Positions 45,701 to 54,475 of a stretch of DNA of 64,000 nucleotides are shown here, piece by piece (position 1 is the first letter of the stretch; every line of letters starts with the position of its first letter). This DNA comes from Cymbomonas tetramitiformis (lineage: Eukaryota > Chlorophyta > Pyramimonadophyceae > Pyramimonadales > Pyramimonadaceae): the NCBI GenBank assembly GCA_001247695.2, contig LGRX02024787.1, positions 1 through 64,000 on the forward strand, read 5' to 3'. A program made the position numbers and the translations under genes. The notes under the pieces were generated by a model. That model saw only the letters and a program-made list of their open reading frames with translations, did not search any database and was not told where the DNA came from.

Positions 45701-47222
45701 TTTTCCCCTTGAGCAGCGGCCCGTAGACCAGGACACTGCGTCCTGCTGTCGGCCCTTCCACTGGCTCCCAGGGGGACCATACGTAGATGCAAGGGAGCAC
45801 TGGCTGCTCCCTTGTGCAGGTTTGATGCGCCTGCGGCACCACGTGCAGTGGGAGCCGAAAGACCGGGTTAAACAGCACAAAGGCTGCCAGAGGTCTGTTT
45901 TGGAAGGCAAGGTCTATTTGCCTGACCCTGCCCGCGCTGTTGAGCCAGATGTGGGTGTGTCGGAGGTCGTACACAACGGCCTCTGGTGAGTCGGACACCT
46001 CAAAAAGAAGGGCGTTCAGGTACCGGAGGTACTTGAGCACTTCCTTGATGCTCTCGTCCAAGTCCACTATTTTTAATTGTGGGGTGCCTGTGTACGGGAA
46101 GCCTGTGGGCCCTGTGTCGCTTGGGTCAAGGCTGCTGCCCGTGACTGATCGTACGTGGGTGAGAGAGAGTCTCTCCCCACGTACCACGGGCACTCCTAGT
46201 TTGAAGGCATGTGCGGGAGGGTCCTCCGCCACCAGGACCTCCCTGCGGTCGGTGTGCCACTTGGTGGCGATGTGGTAGATTTTGGCTTCCGGGTTTTCCG
46301 TGGCCTTAGGACGGCGCTGGTAGATTCGAGACACCTTTTCCAGCGTGGTCTCTGTGCTTTTTGATGTGGTGTACTCAAGGAGGCTCGGGATGTTGTCAGC
46401 TGGGGCTCCGTCGACTTTTCTGTAGTCGATGGGCCGGTCCAGCGCCCTTCGCAGCTCCTCTGGCTGGACTTGTGTTTTGTTACCAGATTCAGTCCCCTCG
46501 GGGTTTCTGGCGCGGGGGCCGGCAGTGCCGGGTAGCCCGTCTTCTTGTTTTTTGTTTGTTTTATGTTTTTGCGGGATCGCACTTCTCGCGAAGTGTACCC
46601 TCTTGGTCTTCTGTTGTTTGGGTGGCTTGTCTTCTGCGTGTGTTTTGTCAGTACGTTCCGATGGAACGTCCGTTTCGTGTTGTATGCCTGCCATACCGGT
46701 TGCCCGATCAGCTTCCGGAGTGGCGTACTCTAGCTCGGAGTCGGAGTCCGACATTCCGAGCTCAACAGATGTTATTTTTGGAGAGTGGTTCGGCTCAGAG
46801 TCCAAGTCCGAGCCGTCAGGGCTCTGGTCGTACTCTGGCATGTTTTCGATTTCAGGTAGGCCAGCTGTTGCTTCTCCTTGCGGTTGGTGATGCTGCCCGC
46901 CCACGGTGGTGTTTTGGGTCGATTTTGACGAGCCTGCGCACGTCAGTCTGGGTTTGTTAGCGGTTTTGGCCATATTTCTTGCGAGAACGAGTTTGGTGTG
47001 CTGGAGGGTTGTTTTCGAGTGTGGTACGAACGTGTTTTGGAGCGTATCTTCGCCCTGCAGGTACAAAAAACCGTTAGCCTGCGTAGGGTGCGAGGCGGCA
47101 ATGTGACATGTGGGGTGTGGGCGGGCCGAATCTGTATGTGTCCGTTGTGTCGTCCGCCATGGTGCCGTTAGTGTGTTCTCTGTGGTGTCGTTATTGCATC
47201 CTGCGAGCACAGTTAGTAGCAA
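42609..47222 (-). CDS. LINE 1 ORF1, very large (1537 residues)
   Basis: First gene of the LINE, starting 75 nt from its 5' end. No RNA-binding or zinc motif is recognised. Visible parts: a charged Ser/Asp-rich region near 90-160; a folded middle (about 260-700); a helical stretch with coiled-coil potential near 740-840; a Lys/Pro-rich linker; a hydrophobic segment 'VIFMLSLPAIATAT' near 1030; two copies of a ~90-residue module (about 1190-1280 and 1350-1440) sharing 'STTSEF-x-KLL' and 'LGQCNAVT-x-NS'; and a second hydrophobic segment 'AFAITPILAILMITL' near 1465. Usual LINE ORF1 proteins are a few hundred residues, so this is extreme. Membrane association is possible but unproven. The frame is unbroken, suggesting recent activity. 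Confidence 0.75.
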   Translation of the reverse strand: MLLTVLAGCNNDTTENTLTAPWRTTQRTHTDSARPHPTCHIAASHPTQANGFLYLQGEDTLQNTFVPHSKTTLQHTKLVLARNMAKTANKPRLTCAGSSKSTQNTTVGGQHHQPQGEATAGLPEIENMPEYDQSPDGSDLDSEPNHSPKITSVELGMSDSDSELEYATPEADRATGMAGIQHETDVPSERTDKTHAEDKPPKQQKTKRVHFARSAIPQKHKTNKKQEDGLPGTAGPRARNPEGTESGNKTQVQPEELRRALDRPIDYRKVDGAPADNIPSLLEYTTSKSTETTLEKVSRIYQRRPKATENPEAKIYHIATKWHTDRREVLVAEDPPAHAFKLGVPVVRGERLSLTHVRSVTGSSLDPSDTGPTGFPYTGTPQLKIVDLDESIKEVLKYLRYLNALLFEVSDSPEAVVYDLRHTHIWLNSAGRVRQIDLAFQNRPLAAFVLFNPVFRLPLHVVPQAHQTCTREQPVLPCIYVWSPWEPVEGPTAGRSVLVYGPLLKGKTIEQVSNILATSVIERRESRHELGHLVDRIRKGTVRESPEDAALREVILLEAVSPAAAELIVQHPYPWGVATTTCWLPSKEVSDEVAAREVAIADRKQILHDHHRSHIVQAVVEHIEKLTANTTALKGIENIFDFHVPSRQWAPSTPGDPSSLLQWKRNGGGYSINYYAILAEEAYEAIANAGKQTVRVLPGVDDAGRHISTTITVEVGRWSAQGAGTKQRQAPRAARGREARGGRIDHIAEVVASQFINKVGSKADEVFQQAVATSKQPTPETKKLLKNINKQLEKFNESKPVTLDELRDLHREQERNAGVRHTEITQEVRGFHKTYRETGGAMVNTLRALTDRLTGEGKQQAPDHPLHFTKKSPQTAEEDDQYRGIPYTGKKPDPKRSQPPPKRPATNTGGRAIDAEPPAKRRAQGGAQATAQEGAQPESPRSAPPLTRKVSNHTTPCPTDQSTSQPTTPCQWNHTPTALTNNICAAEDQGSSRPARQGGITEPAAGSHSKRRDIESRPSKVSLNLQLKVIFMLSLPAIATATDKCCEYMHPASTSHTDHAGGPSINHTPFERKMSIHHNNLPQTNRKLIATPRQTKSPHAHECAIMPTSEHRRNGHTIFSENGHTIYSYNFPNDNHEDTKINMSLNHFSHHITGNPNNSSMNPTVTLRGTATNSHTTPNGWEGLTKNFVGWLSKARESDVRNARTDRQPSTTSEFLKLLYVKMINFAEHSETPRNFGTPKGRHIPGGAHQEIDVKGVTTGTLGQCNAVTVNSTATQAQWAQQKQVKGGRNKHPDQKLCQTSRDKLHEPPPCKPKGPHHNISTNPTETLPNNGTTDSTQASRMIGTPKNFGNMPRRVGGSHTQKMRANCRHSTTSEFPKLLHVKTTFFRKHAQTPKNFYTTTKIHIKNGAHPGKSARGVTERDLGQCNAVTINSRMRAAPHNPRATRHGAEPHYPRGARHEATRPLWNAAFAITPILAILMITLTTSRKIGRMWGTHNTNNKHNAQPQNTKKTGHSEECSGTVDTTTPWLQITQDNLP

Positions 47223-47297
47223 AATCGTATTTTTGAAAATTATTTTTGGGTCCGCGGCTCGGACTAGGTGGCACGCTCAGGCGGCTTCGCGAGAGGT

Positions 47298-47858
47298 GCA
47301 GATTAGGCCATATTACGGACTATATATAGATAATGTGAATATGGCCTAATCTGCCACCTTTTTAAATTCAGAAAATCTAAAATACATAAATGATACAAAA
47401 CAGCGTGCCCATCGCGGCGAACAAGCAAAAATATTTCAAATTCAGAAAATCTAAAATATAATTCCGATAATTCTGATACAAAACAGCGTGTGAACGCGGT
47501 GAAAAATCAGATGAATCAAAAAGGTGGCACTTTAGGCCATATTCCCATTATCTTATACATAACCGTAATATGGCCTAATCTGCCACCTTTTTCATTTTCG
47601 TCACATTTTCGGGCAAAAAAATAGTTATTTTTATAAGGGGACATCTGCATGACACCTGCAAGACCCATGCAAATCCACAGTAAGGACCAACGCAGAATAA
47701 CAGTAGGTGACCAGTGGTGCGTGCCGGAGATGACCAGGTGTGCTCACTACATAAGAGGCGTCCGCAAATACTGGGAAATACCGGGAAATATCAAGAGGAG
47801 TACAGAGGATACCGGTGAATATAGAGGTGATGCCCCCTGGACACGCCTCTTATGTAGT
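47298..47858. repeat. Right terminal inverted repeat, outer piece
   Basis: Bases 47311-47858 are the reverse complement of 17300-17847. The first 13 bp are the LINE target duplication. Contains the rest of the split hairpin 2 (to 47363) and hairpin 1 (47518-47592). Confidence 0.92.
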
Positions 47859-49141
47859 AACGTACGCGGGCCTTCGACACTGTGGCACCTGGGGATGGGG
47901 CAGGTGGAGCAACACAGGAACCTGGGGGAGATGGCAGTCTGGATGAGGATATTGAGGATAGTAGCGAAAAAAGTGAAGGTGACAAGTCACAGGAAGGGGG
48001 CGCCGCTAGTGATCCAGACAGCGACGAGGATGCGTTGCTTGACCGGCCTCTTAGCAGCCGGAGGCGTAAGATGCAATCGTTGGCACGTGACTTAGAACCC
48101 GCTCAAGGTGCTTCAGCGCCCGTTGCAGGCGATGCAACGGCAACTACAGTCCCAAATAATACTAGTGCCCCCAGCACCAAAAAAGGGCGACCACGTAAGC
48201 GACGGAATCCACCACCAAGAAGCGAGCATGACCATGGCGCGGATGCCGACTTAGTGGACGACCTTGAGCAGGAGGAACATGTCGCGGACCCCACTGACCT
48301 TGGAGTCGGTAATGGATCCAAAATGAAGTTCCACTCCACGGAGTGGAAGTTGAATACAGGCCGTGTAATTTGTCCTCGCTTGTCCAAGGGCTATCGTGAC
48401 TTCGAGGCCGTCTACTCTAAGCAAGACGTGCTTGAGAACTTGAGCTTTTTCGAAGTGTTCTTGTCGTTCTACCCCACTGGTGAGGTCGACGAAATTTGTA
48501 CTCGAATGACTAAGCGTGGTGTGGACGCGGGATATGGGAAGTCGTGGACAGTGACGAGGGGGTTATTCTGGCGCTTCCATGGCATAATATACTATATGTT
48601 GTGTCACCCTGAGAGCAACAGAGAGCGGTACTTCAAAACGACTGCTACAGAAGGAGACGTTTTCGTTGAGCACAACCTTGAGGCCAAGTATCACATTGGC
48701 GAGGCACTCTTCAAAAAGCTCATGTATTGCTTTGAGCTTCCCACTGACAACGTTGAGTCTGATCCCTTCGACCCTGTACGTCGCTTTCAAAGAAAGTGGA
48801 ACCAACAGGTTGAGAGTGTTATCACGCCAGGGTCAGGTCTTGTGGTCGACGAAAGCATGGCGCGCTGGCTGGGAGTAGGCATGCCTGGGCTTATGGTGGT
48901 GCTTCGCAAGCCTACTCCGGTAGGTCGAGAGGCACATACGACTGCCGACAACTCGACGAAGATCATCGTTCGTGTCGAGTTCTATGCGGGCAAAGAAAGG
49001 ATGAAATTCGCTGAGTTTGTGACCGAGTATGGAGCGAATCCTGCGACCTTCTTGCGTCTGACTAAGCCTTGGCATGGAACAGGGAGGGAGGTAACCTTGG
49101 ACTCCGGTTTTGCTTCAGTGACTGCCGCGATGGCAGGCTAG
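47859..49141 (+). pseudogene. piggyBac-type transposase gene, 3' part, truncated
   Basis: Starts with the viral target duplication and continues the frame opened at 17065. After an acidic Ser/Glu/Asp-rich linker, the DDE_Tnp_1_7 (piggyBac) domain begins at about 48,350. Signs are 'FEVFLSFYPTGEVDEICT', 'GLFWRFHGIIYYML', 'LVVDESMARWLG' with the first catalytic Asp, 'LRKPTPVGREAHT' and 'TLDSGFASV' with the second. It then ends within five codons at TAG 49139-49141, so the third catalytic Asp and the Cys-rich C-terminus are missing. The gene was therefore dead or repurposed even before the virus entered. The stop overlaps that of the next gene. Confidence 0.8.
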
Positions 49142-50040
49142 AAGGCTTCAAAGAGGGGCCCCTCCGTGGGCTGCCCGGCGTCGAAGTAATTCAGCACCGT
49201 CTCGGTGGTCTTCTTGCCGGGCAGCTCGCCGGTGGCGTCCGATGCCACCCGGACGCCGCGGGCCGGGCCGTCAAAACGCTGGAAAAAACCCGTCGGGCAT
49301 TCTTTTGTGGTCTTTAGCTTCCACCTCCCCAAGGTGGTGGTCTGACATTTCATATATGTCAGTCGGTTTTTTATGTATTCCCGCACGCATTCGTACGAGA
49401 AGCCTGGCGTCGCCGTTTTGATCGCCTCAACGGCTTCGTCCAGGCTCTCTTCCTCCAGCGTGGAGATGGTGCATCCAGGGGCCCATACTCCACTTTTTAA
49501 ATTATTTCCGCAAACTAAATTTGTCGACCGCTGCAATGACTTCACGAGATGCTGGGGGGCTTCCTTTGTCGTGTGGAAGACCCCCCCCGCATCGCCAGGC
49601 GTGCTGCCTGTAGCACCCGCTTCCACCTTGACGGCCGGGTGCTGCGCAGGCACAGCAGCAGCACCAGCAAGCCCTGCTGCCAGCTGCTGCCGGAGACCCT
49701 GCATTTCTTGCTGCTGGGCTGCAAACTGGCGCATGAGCTCCCTCAGCTGGGTGTTTTCAGACTGAGGGAGGGTCGTCTGCCGGGAAGACAGTTTCTTCTC
49801 GTCTTTGCTGCGTGTCTTGCGTGAAGGTCCCATCGATGTCTGTGCTGCGTGGACGGACGGAGGTTGTGTGTGAGGCTGTGAGGAGTGAGGTTGTGAGGCG
49901 GTAGTGCGAGGAACGAAGGTCTTCAAAGACTTTAACGGTCTTTGACTTTCTGCGCCGCCAGGCGAGGCATTGTACCAAGGTGGACAGCATTGGTTCCATC
50001 GAGGTCCAACGTCGGTCCACGCGATCGAGTCAACTCGCAT
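49138..50040 (-). CDS. Unknown 300-residue protein with coiled coil
   Basis: From ATG 50040 to a TAG that shares the palindrome CTAG (49138-49141) with the convergent piggyBac-type stop. The N-terminal third is Ser/Thr/Pro/Gln-rich. Residues ~90-130 form a coiled coil ('LRELMRQFAAQQQEMQGLRQ'). The C-terminal half looks globular ('LDEAVEAIKTATPGFSYECV', 'GFFQRFDGPARGVRVA'). No family recognised. It lies head-to-head with the TNP2 transposase gene and could be the second protein of that CACTA-type element (the TnpA position), by context only. Confidence 0.5.
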   Translation of the reverse strand: MRVDSIAWTDVGPRWNQCCPPWYNASPGGAESQRPLKSLKTFVPRTTASQPHSSQPHTQPPSVHAAQTSMGPSRKTRSKDEKKLSSRQTTLPQSENTQLRELMRQFAAQQQEMQGLRQQLAAGLAGAAAVPAQHPAVKVEAGATGSTPGDAGGVFHTTKEAPQHLVKSLQRSTNLVCGNNLKSGVWAPGCTISTLEEESLDEAVEAIKTATPGFSYECVREYIKNRLTYMKCQTTTLGRWKLKTTKECPTGFFQRFDGPARGVRVASDATGELPGKKTTETVLNYFDAGQPTEGPLFEAF

Positions 50041-50111
50041 GGGACTGTCATGGGCTGCGATTTCAAATTTGCAGGTCTCAATTTCTTTTTTTCTTTTCTA
50101 GTTCGTTTCAG

Positions 50112-52370
50112 AGTGCTCTCGGTAGGGCATGCCATTTGTCCGTGTAATCAATGCCACCACCGAGGGCTTATGACACGTGAACTTGGCCGCCGTCAAATTC
50201 TCCGACATGTCAAACAATATGGTGTATACATTCCGCAAGAGGAGTTCGAAGAAGAGAATGAGCGATCATCTCCCCGAGATGATGAGATGGGCGGTGCGGA
50301 TCGTGACTATACCTCTCGGGAAGCCGAGGTGATATCCAACTTTGAAGCGTTGGCGAAACACATCGAGGACTTGGGGTTTGGGAAACAACTACGTGATGAT
50401 GATGGCGAATCGTCATCTGGAGACGACAACGGCGACGGGGAAGTTAGTGGCGAGGAGGATGAAGATGCCGAAGACCTTACTGACGATTCTGCGGGCGATT
50501 CCGATGGAGAAGACGATGTGGTGAGTAGGGTGTTCAGGATGTGGTACCCATTGGGAACATTTGGGGGACCTATTGGTACGGGACGTGGTACCGGTTTAGG
50601 ACCAGTACATACCGCCTCGTACGGTTACAGTAGTGAGTGCTGCTTGCAAGTTATGGTACCCACATGGGACCGATATGGGACCTGTGTGAACGGCCCGGTC
50701 CCATGTGTGGTACCGAATGGGGACCCATATTGCCCCATGACTTTACACATGCATCCTTTTAGTACCAAGCGCGGATGGACTGATGAAGTGTTGGCGCCTT
50801 GCAGGACATTTCCAAGATCAACGGACTGTTACTTGACCTTTTGGAGATGCAGGTCGAGCACAACGGGACCCAGTCCATCTTTGCATCTATTCTCGACATC
50901 GTCCGGGGAAGGCTCCTTAACATCGAAGAACGGCAAGTCCTTCCTCGCACGTACCCCGAGACATTGAAGCGGTTTAAACCCTTCTACCATGCGTACAAAG
51001 AGGTGCACGTGTGCATCAAGGGCTGCATCATGTACAAAGGTGAACACAGCGAGCTCGATAAATGCCCGAAGTGTAAGACATCGAGGTATAGGTTGGGAAA
51101 AGAACACGACGGGGTGAGAACGAACGGTCGAGCAAGATCTATTTTCAGATACTGGCCTTTGGAATCACTGCTGGAGTACATCTTCCTTTGTCCAGAATAT
51201 GCCGCGATGGTGCGGAGCTTCGATGCGACCAAGCTCCCTGACCAAGAACCAGACAAAGTCACCGGGATACATGGTGCGAATCATAAAAAATGCTCAGCCC
51301 TGTTGAGTATTCCATAGTCCCTTTCCTGTTCCAATCGGTCCAATGTCCCGCCCCGATACCGGACACCTGTGGGACCCAACACTCATTATCCTAGCTCAAT
51401 CAGCGAACTTTTAGTAAATTATTAGATTGATATGATAGTAGGTTCGGTAGGTGGTATACATGTAGTCGAGACCCCGGACCGATGGGGACCTAACATTGGA
51501 CCCGTCCATGCCAATGCAGATTCTCCTGCTCTCCGAGCTTTGGTCCAGAAGTACCCCAATTTCTTCGCAGACCGCCGGAATCTATGGATTATTCTTTGCG
51601 CGGATGGAATTAACCCGTTCAACGATCAGCTATCCAGCATCATGCCCATTTGCTTCACGATTAACAACTTGCCCGGGGAGGAACGACACAAGCACGTGTT
51701 CACGTATGGTATTGCGGAGGGCAAGCCCAAGGATACTTCGCTCTTTTACGACCACCTGGTGGATGAGCTAGAGGTATTGTGGTCCACTGGTCATACGGTT
51801 TTCGACGTCATCGAGAAAGAACCATTTACAGTTCGATGCATGGTGTACGCGGTACTCATGGATTACGTTGGCCTTGTGGACGCATCCCGACGAATGGCTG
51901 CGACTGCCATTATGGGATGCTTGAAGTGCCTGATCAACGGCATTGGGGCTGCGAAAAGCAAGATGGGGAAAACGATATTTCTGGAGAAGTTCCAAAAGCG
52001 ACGAGGTCCGCCCATTCTTGGATGTACAATCATACTCATATAGATCGGTCCTATGTTGGTCCCATGTCGGTCCGGTGTTTGGCCCCCATCCCGCCCCCGT
52101 CTTGTACCTGTCGCGTTTACCGAGAAGTTTGTGATAGGAGCGTTGGTGCTTACTAAGCACTGTCCGAGTCCCGCCCTGGCCCCGCCCCTGTCCCGCCCTC
52201 AAACCGCCCCCGTACCGCCAACAACCCGCCCCCAATCTGCCCCAATTCATTATGGATTGTACACTTACTTACCCAGGTGGCGATACCGAGACTGACCTCC
52301 ACACCGATGAACGTGTCCGACAAATACAGCAGTTGCACAAAGGCATGGCGAAGAACGGCGCTTCCAAAGA
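50112..52370 (+). pseudogene. CACTA (EnSpm) TNP2-type transposase gene with introns, cut by LINE 2
   Basis: Exons with matching phases: 50112-50520, 50805-51273, 51520-52023 and 52277 to about 52370. Introns begin GTGAGT, GTGCGA and GTACAA and all end in AG. An upstream exon must exist but is not located. Exon 2 has the transposase-associated pattern 'CPCNQCHHRG...HVKQYGV', then an acidic stretch. Exon 3 carries 'FYHAYKEVHVCIKGCIMY', 'DKCPKCKTSRYRLG' and 'FRYWPLESLLEYIF', and exon 4 'LWIILCADGINPFNDQLSS' and 'INNLPGEERHKHVF', all TNP2 blocks. The D-G-x-N-P-F motif holds one of the catalytic Asp residues. The gene is lost after exon 5, where LINE 2 begins. Introns are rich in GGTCC/GGACC words. 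Confidence 0.72.
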
Positions 52371-52450
52371 AAAAAAGAAAAAGAAAAAGAGACACCCTTG
52401 GACAGGGTGTGGGGCTTTGTGAGTCCCCTTGACTCTTACTTCTTTTTTCC

Positions 52451-54475
52451 CTAATCTGGTTCTTTGTCTACTTTTTTCCTGTATAGTCTGTTAAGGCTTA
52501 CTGCATACCCAGTAGCTAATTCGTGTACTTTCCTGAGTAGGTGTAGAGCTTCCTGTTTGTCAAATCCTAAATGTTTGGTCAGTATTTTCTCCGTGTGCTC
52601 ATATATCGTTCCCGTGTTGCCGAATACCATTACATGTAGCGTCACTTTGTACCCATATAGTTCAAGTAGCTTTACCAGCGGTGTGTATTTTGTGTACTTT
52701 GTCTTTAGTGCTTCCTCCCAGCTCATTTCGTCTGTGTACGTTACCTCTATCAGGTGTATGTGGCCCGCTTCCGCCATTGCCTTTTGGTGTGTGTACCCAG
52801 GCTGCTCGTTCCCCTTCTCAGTTCCCTCGAGCATTACTATGTCTACATAGTGCGGTATGGTGTCCTTTCCGTGCTCTGGTGCCGGTGTGTTTCGTCCGTC
52901 CAGTCTGCATTGCCCCCTTGTGAGCAGGAAGTCTTCTATTGGTCTCCCTTTGTTCATTCCCTTCCCTTTTTTCCCCGCATGTGTTCTTATTACACATCCT
53001 CCTTTCCTTCCTTTGCTAATTGCTTTTGCTATCATTTTGGTGGTCTCATCCGACCTGCCTATTACCATGTTCTTTATTTCCCTTTCCGTGCATCCTCCTA
53101 GCACATGAGCTGTGCGTATGAAGCCTCCCGCGTTCACTTGTCTGGGCATCCCGCAGCATTTGCATTTTTGCGCCCTTCCCCCTCCTTGCTGCTTCTTGTA
53201 CGGTCCTGCCGGTAGCTTGTTTGCCCGGCATCTTAGCAGGACTGTCACATCATGCTCGTTTAGGTATTCTGTTCCTTTCTTCCAGTATCCGTTAGAGAGC
53301 TTATGCATGGCTTTGTCGCCTTTCAGGTGCTGCATGTACTTTTCTGGTTTTTCTCTTGTTGCCGTCAGTATTTTTCCTATCGAGGTCCTCCTCCATTCCC
53401 TTGCTTGTACTTCCTGTTGCGCTGTTTCCTGTTGCTGTGCCATTTCTTGGAGTGCTCTCCATTCTTCCTGTGCCTCGTCCTGTTGTTGGGCCATTTCTCT
53501 AAGCTCGGCTGCAGTGTCTTCTTGTGTTGTCACGTCCTTGTTCTGTGCCTCCGGCAGCCTTGGTGCCTTCGTTAGCCCTCTTGCGACTTCTCCTTGAGCT
53601 TTTCCTTGCCCTTCAACTTCCCTTAGGGCTGGTTGGTCGGGTTCTGTCTGGTTTCGGGTTCTTCTTCGCTTTTGTCTTCTTCCTTGTCCTAATGCCTTCT
53701 CCTTCCGTATTGTTCTTGTTTCCCCTGCCTCCTCCTTACTCAATTCTGTTTCTTGTGTGCTAGCTTGCCTGCAACCCCTCTTTTGTTTGGCTTGTTGCGC
53801 TGTTTGTACTTGCTGCTCCTGTCTTAGTAGTTCCTCCTCCTGTCGTTCCATCCTCTGGAGTTCCAGTGCCTCTTCCCGCTCCTGTTGCCATTCTAGTTCG
53901 TCTGGCCAGGTGTCTGCCCAGGCTTCTACTATTTCTATTTCTGTAAGCTTCCGACTTTTCTGTGCATACTCTGCCTCCACCCTCTCAATTCGTTGTCTTT
54001 TGGTCTCCCATTCTTCGGGCCCGGTTTCTAGTTTCCTTTTTAGTCTTTGTATTATGTTTGTTTCCCCCGTCATTTTCGCTTCCCTTACCTTTTTTGTTAC
54101 ATGGTTGAGTACTGCTTGGTGCCCTTCCAGTTGTCTACCTGTGTCCTCACTGATTGCCAGTAGCATTACTGTATCCGTGTTGTCGTGGTTAAGGCCGTAT
54201 TCCCCTTCTTCACAGGCCCTTTTCGCCACCTCGTCCGCCATTTCATTTCCATGTATTCCCACATGCGCTTTAACCTTATATAGGGCCACCTTTGTTCCTT
54301 CCCTATTTAGTTTTTGTATTTGTTTCATTATTTTCCACAGTATGTCCCTGTGTACATGCCTTTCCAGCGTGTGCGGCCTTCTTTTCATGTTTTGTATTTG
54401 GTAGAGGGAGATTAGACTATCCGTGCATATGCTGACTTTTTCTTCTCCCGAGTTTGAGTCTAGTGTTAGTGCCAT
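52451..54475 (-). pseudogene. LINE 2 ORF, last part: RNase H end, CCHC, restriction-like nuclease
   Basis: Opens inside RNase H ('VSICTDSLISL', 'KAHVGIHGNEMADEVAKRA'), so ATG 54475 is not a true start. A Gln/Glu/Arg-rich linker follows. Then the CX2C-HX4C cluster ('KCKCCGMP' ... 'HVLGGC', near residues 433-460) and the nuclease core 'YVDIVMLEG' (about 541) with 'IHLIEVTYTDE' (about 573), 'KTKYTKYTPLVKLL' and 'VMVFGNTGTIYEH'. CCHC followed by this PD-(D/E)xK-like core is the layout of the restriction-like endonuclease in R2/CRE/Dualen-type elements. Here the C-terminus is complete, unlike LINE 1. The frame break to the previous piece is at the TATATATATA run 54474-54484. Confidence 0.7.

Larger units (their letters stand above)
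33199..47297 (-). mobile_element. Giant LINE 1, Dualen/RandI-like, 14.1 kb
   Basis: Flanked by the 13-bp duplication GCAGATTAGGCCA (33186-33198 and 47298-47310). With one copy removed, the right viral repeat is exactly 699 bp like the left, so the element limits are firm. On the minus strand it has a 75-nt leader, ORF1, an overlapping ORF2 and a 3' end with a hairpin and a pyrimidine-rich tail. Domain order: ORF1; Ulp1-like protease, APE endonuclease, reverse transcriptase, RNase H, CCHC, restriction-like endonuclease. Carrying both APE and restriction-like nucleases is the definition of the Dualen/RandI group. Two one-base frameshifts break ORF2. Confidence 0.88.
17300..47858. mobile_element. 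Polinton-like virus (Maverick/PLV) provirus
   Basis: Ends are defined by terminal inverted repeats starting ACTACATAAGAGG (17300) and ending with its complement (47858), flanked by the 6-bp duplication AACGTA (17294-17299, 47859-47864). Six bases is the Polinton standard. Without the nested LINE and its duplicated target the element is 16,447 bp, within the usual Polinton size. It encodes the expected set: family B DNA polymerase, DDE integrase, and major and minor capsid proteins. Extras are a methyltransferase, a lipase, three fibre-like proteins and an aspartic protease. Genes are AT-rich and closely packed, unlike the GC-richer surroundings. No packaging ATPase or adenovirus-type protease is seen. 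Confidence 0.93.

Noticed and set aside
34000..47000. Many long plus-strand open frames opposite the LINE 1 genes (also 52.4-63.9 kb opposite LINE 2)
   Set aside because: They mirror the reverse-strand coding frames, have no domains and follow the codon bias of the opposite strand.
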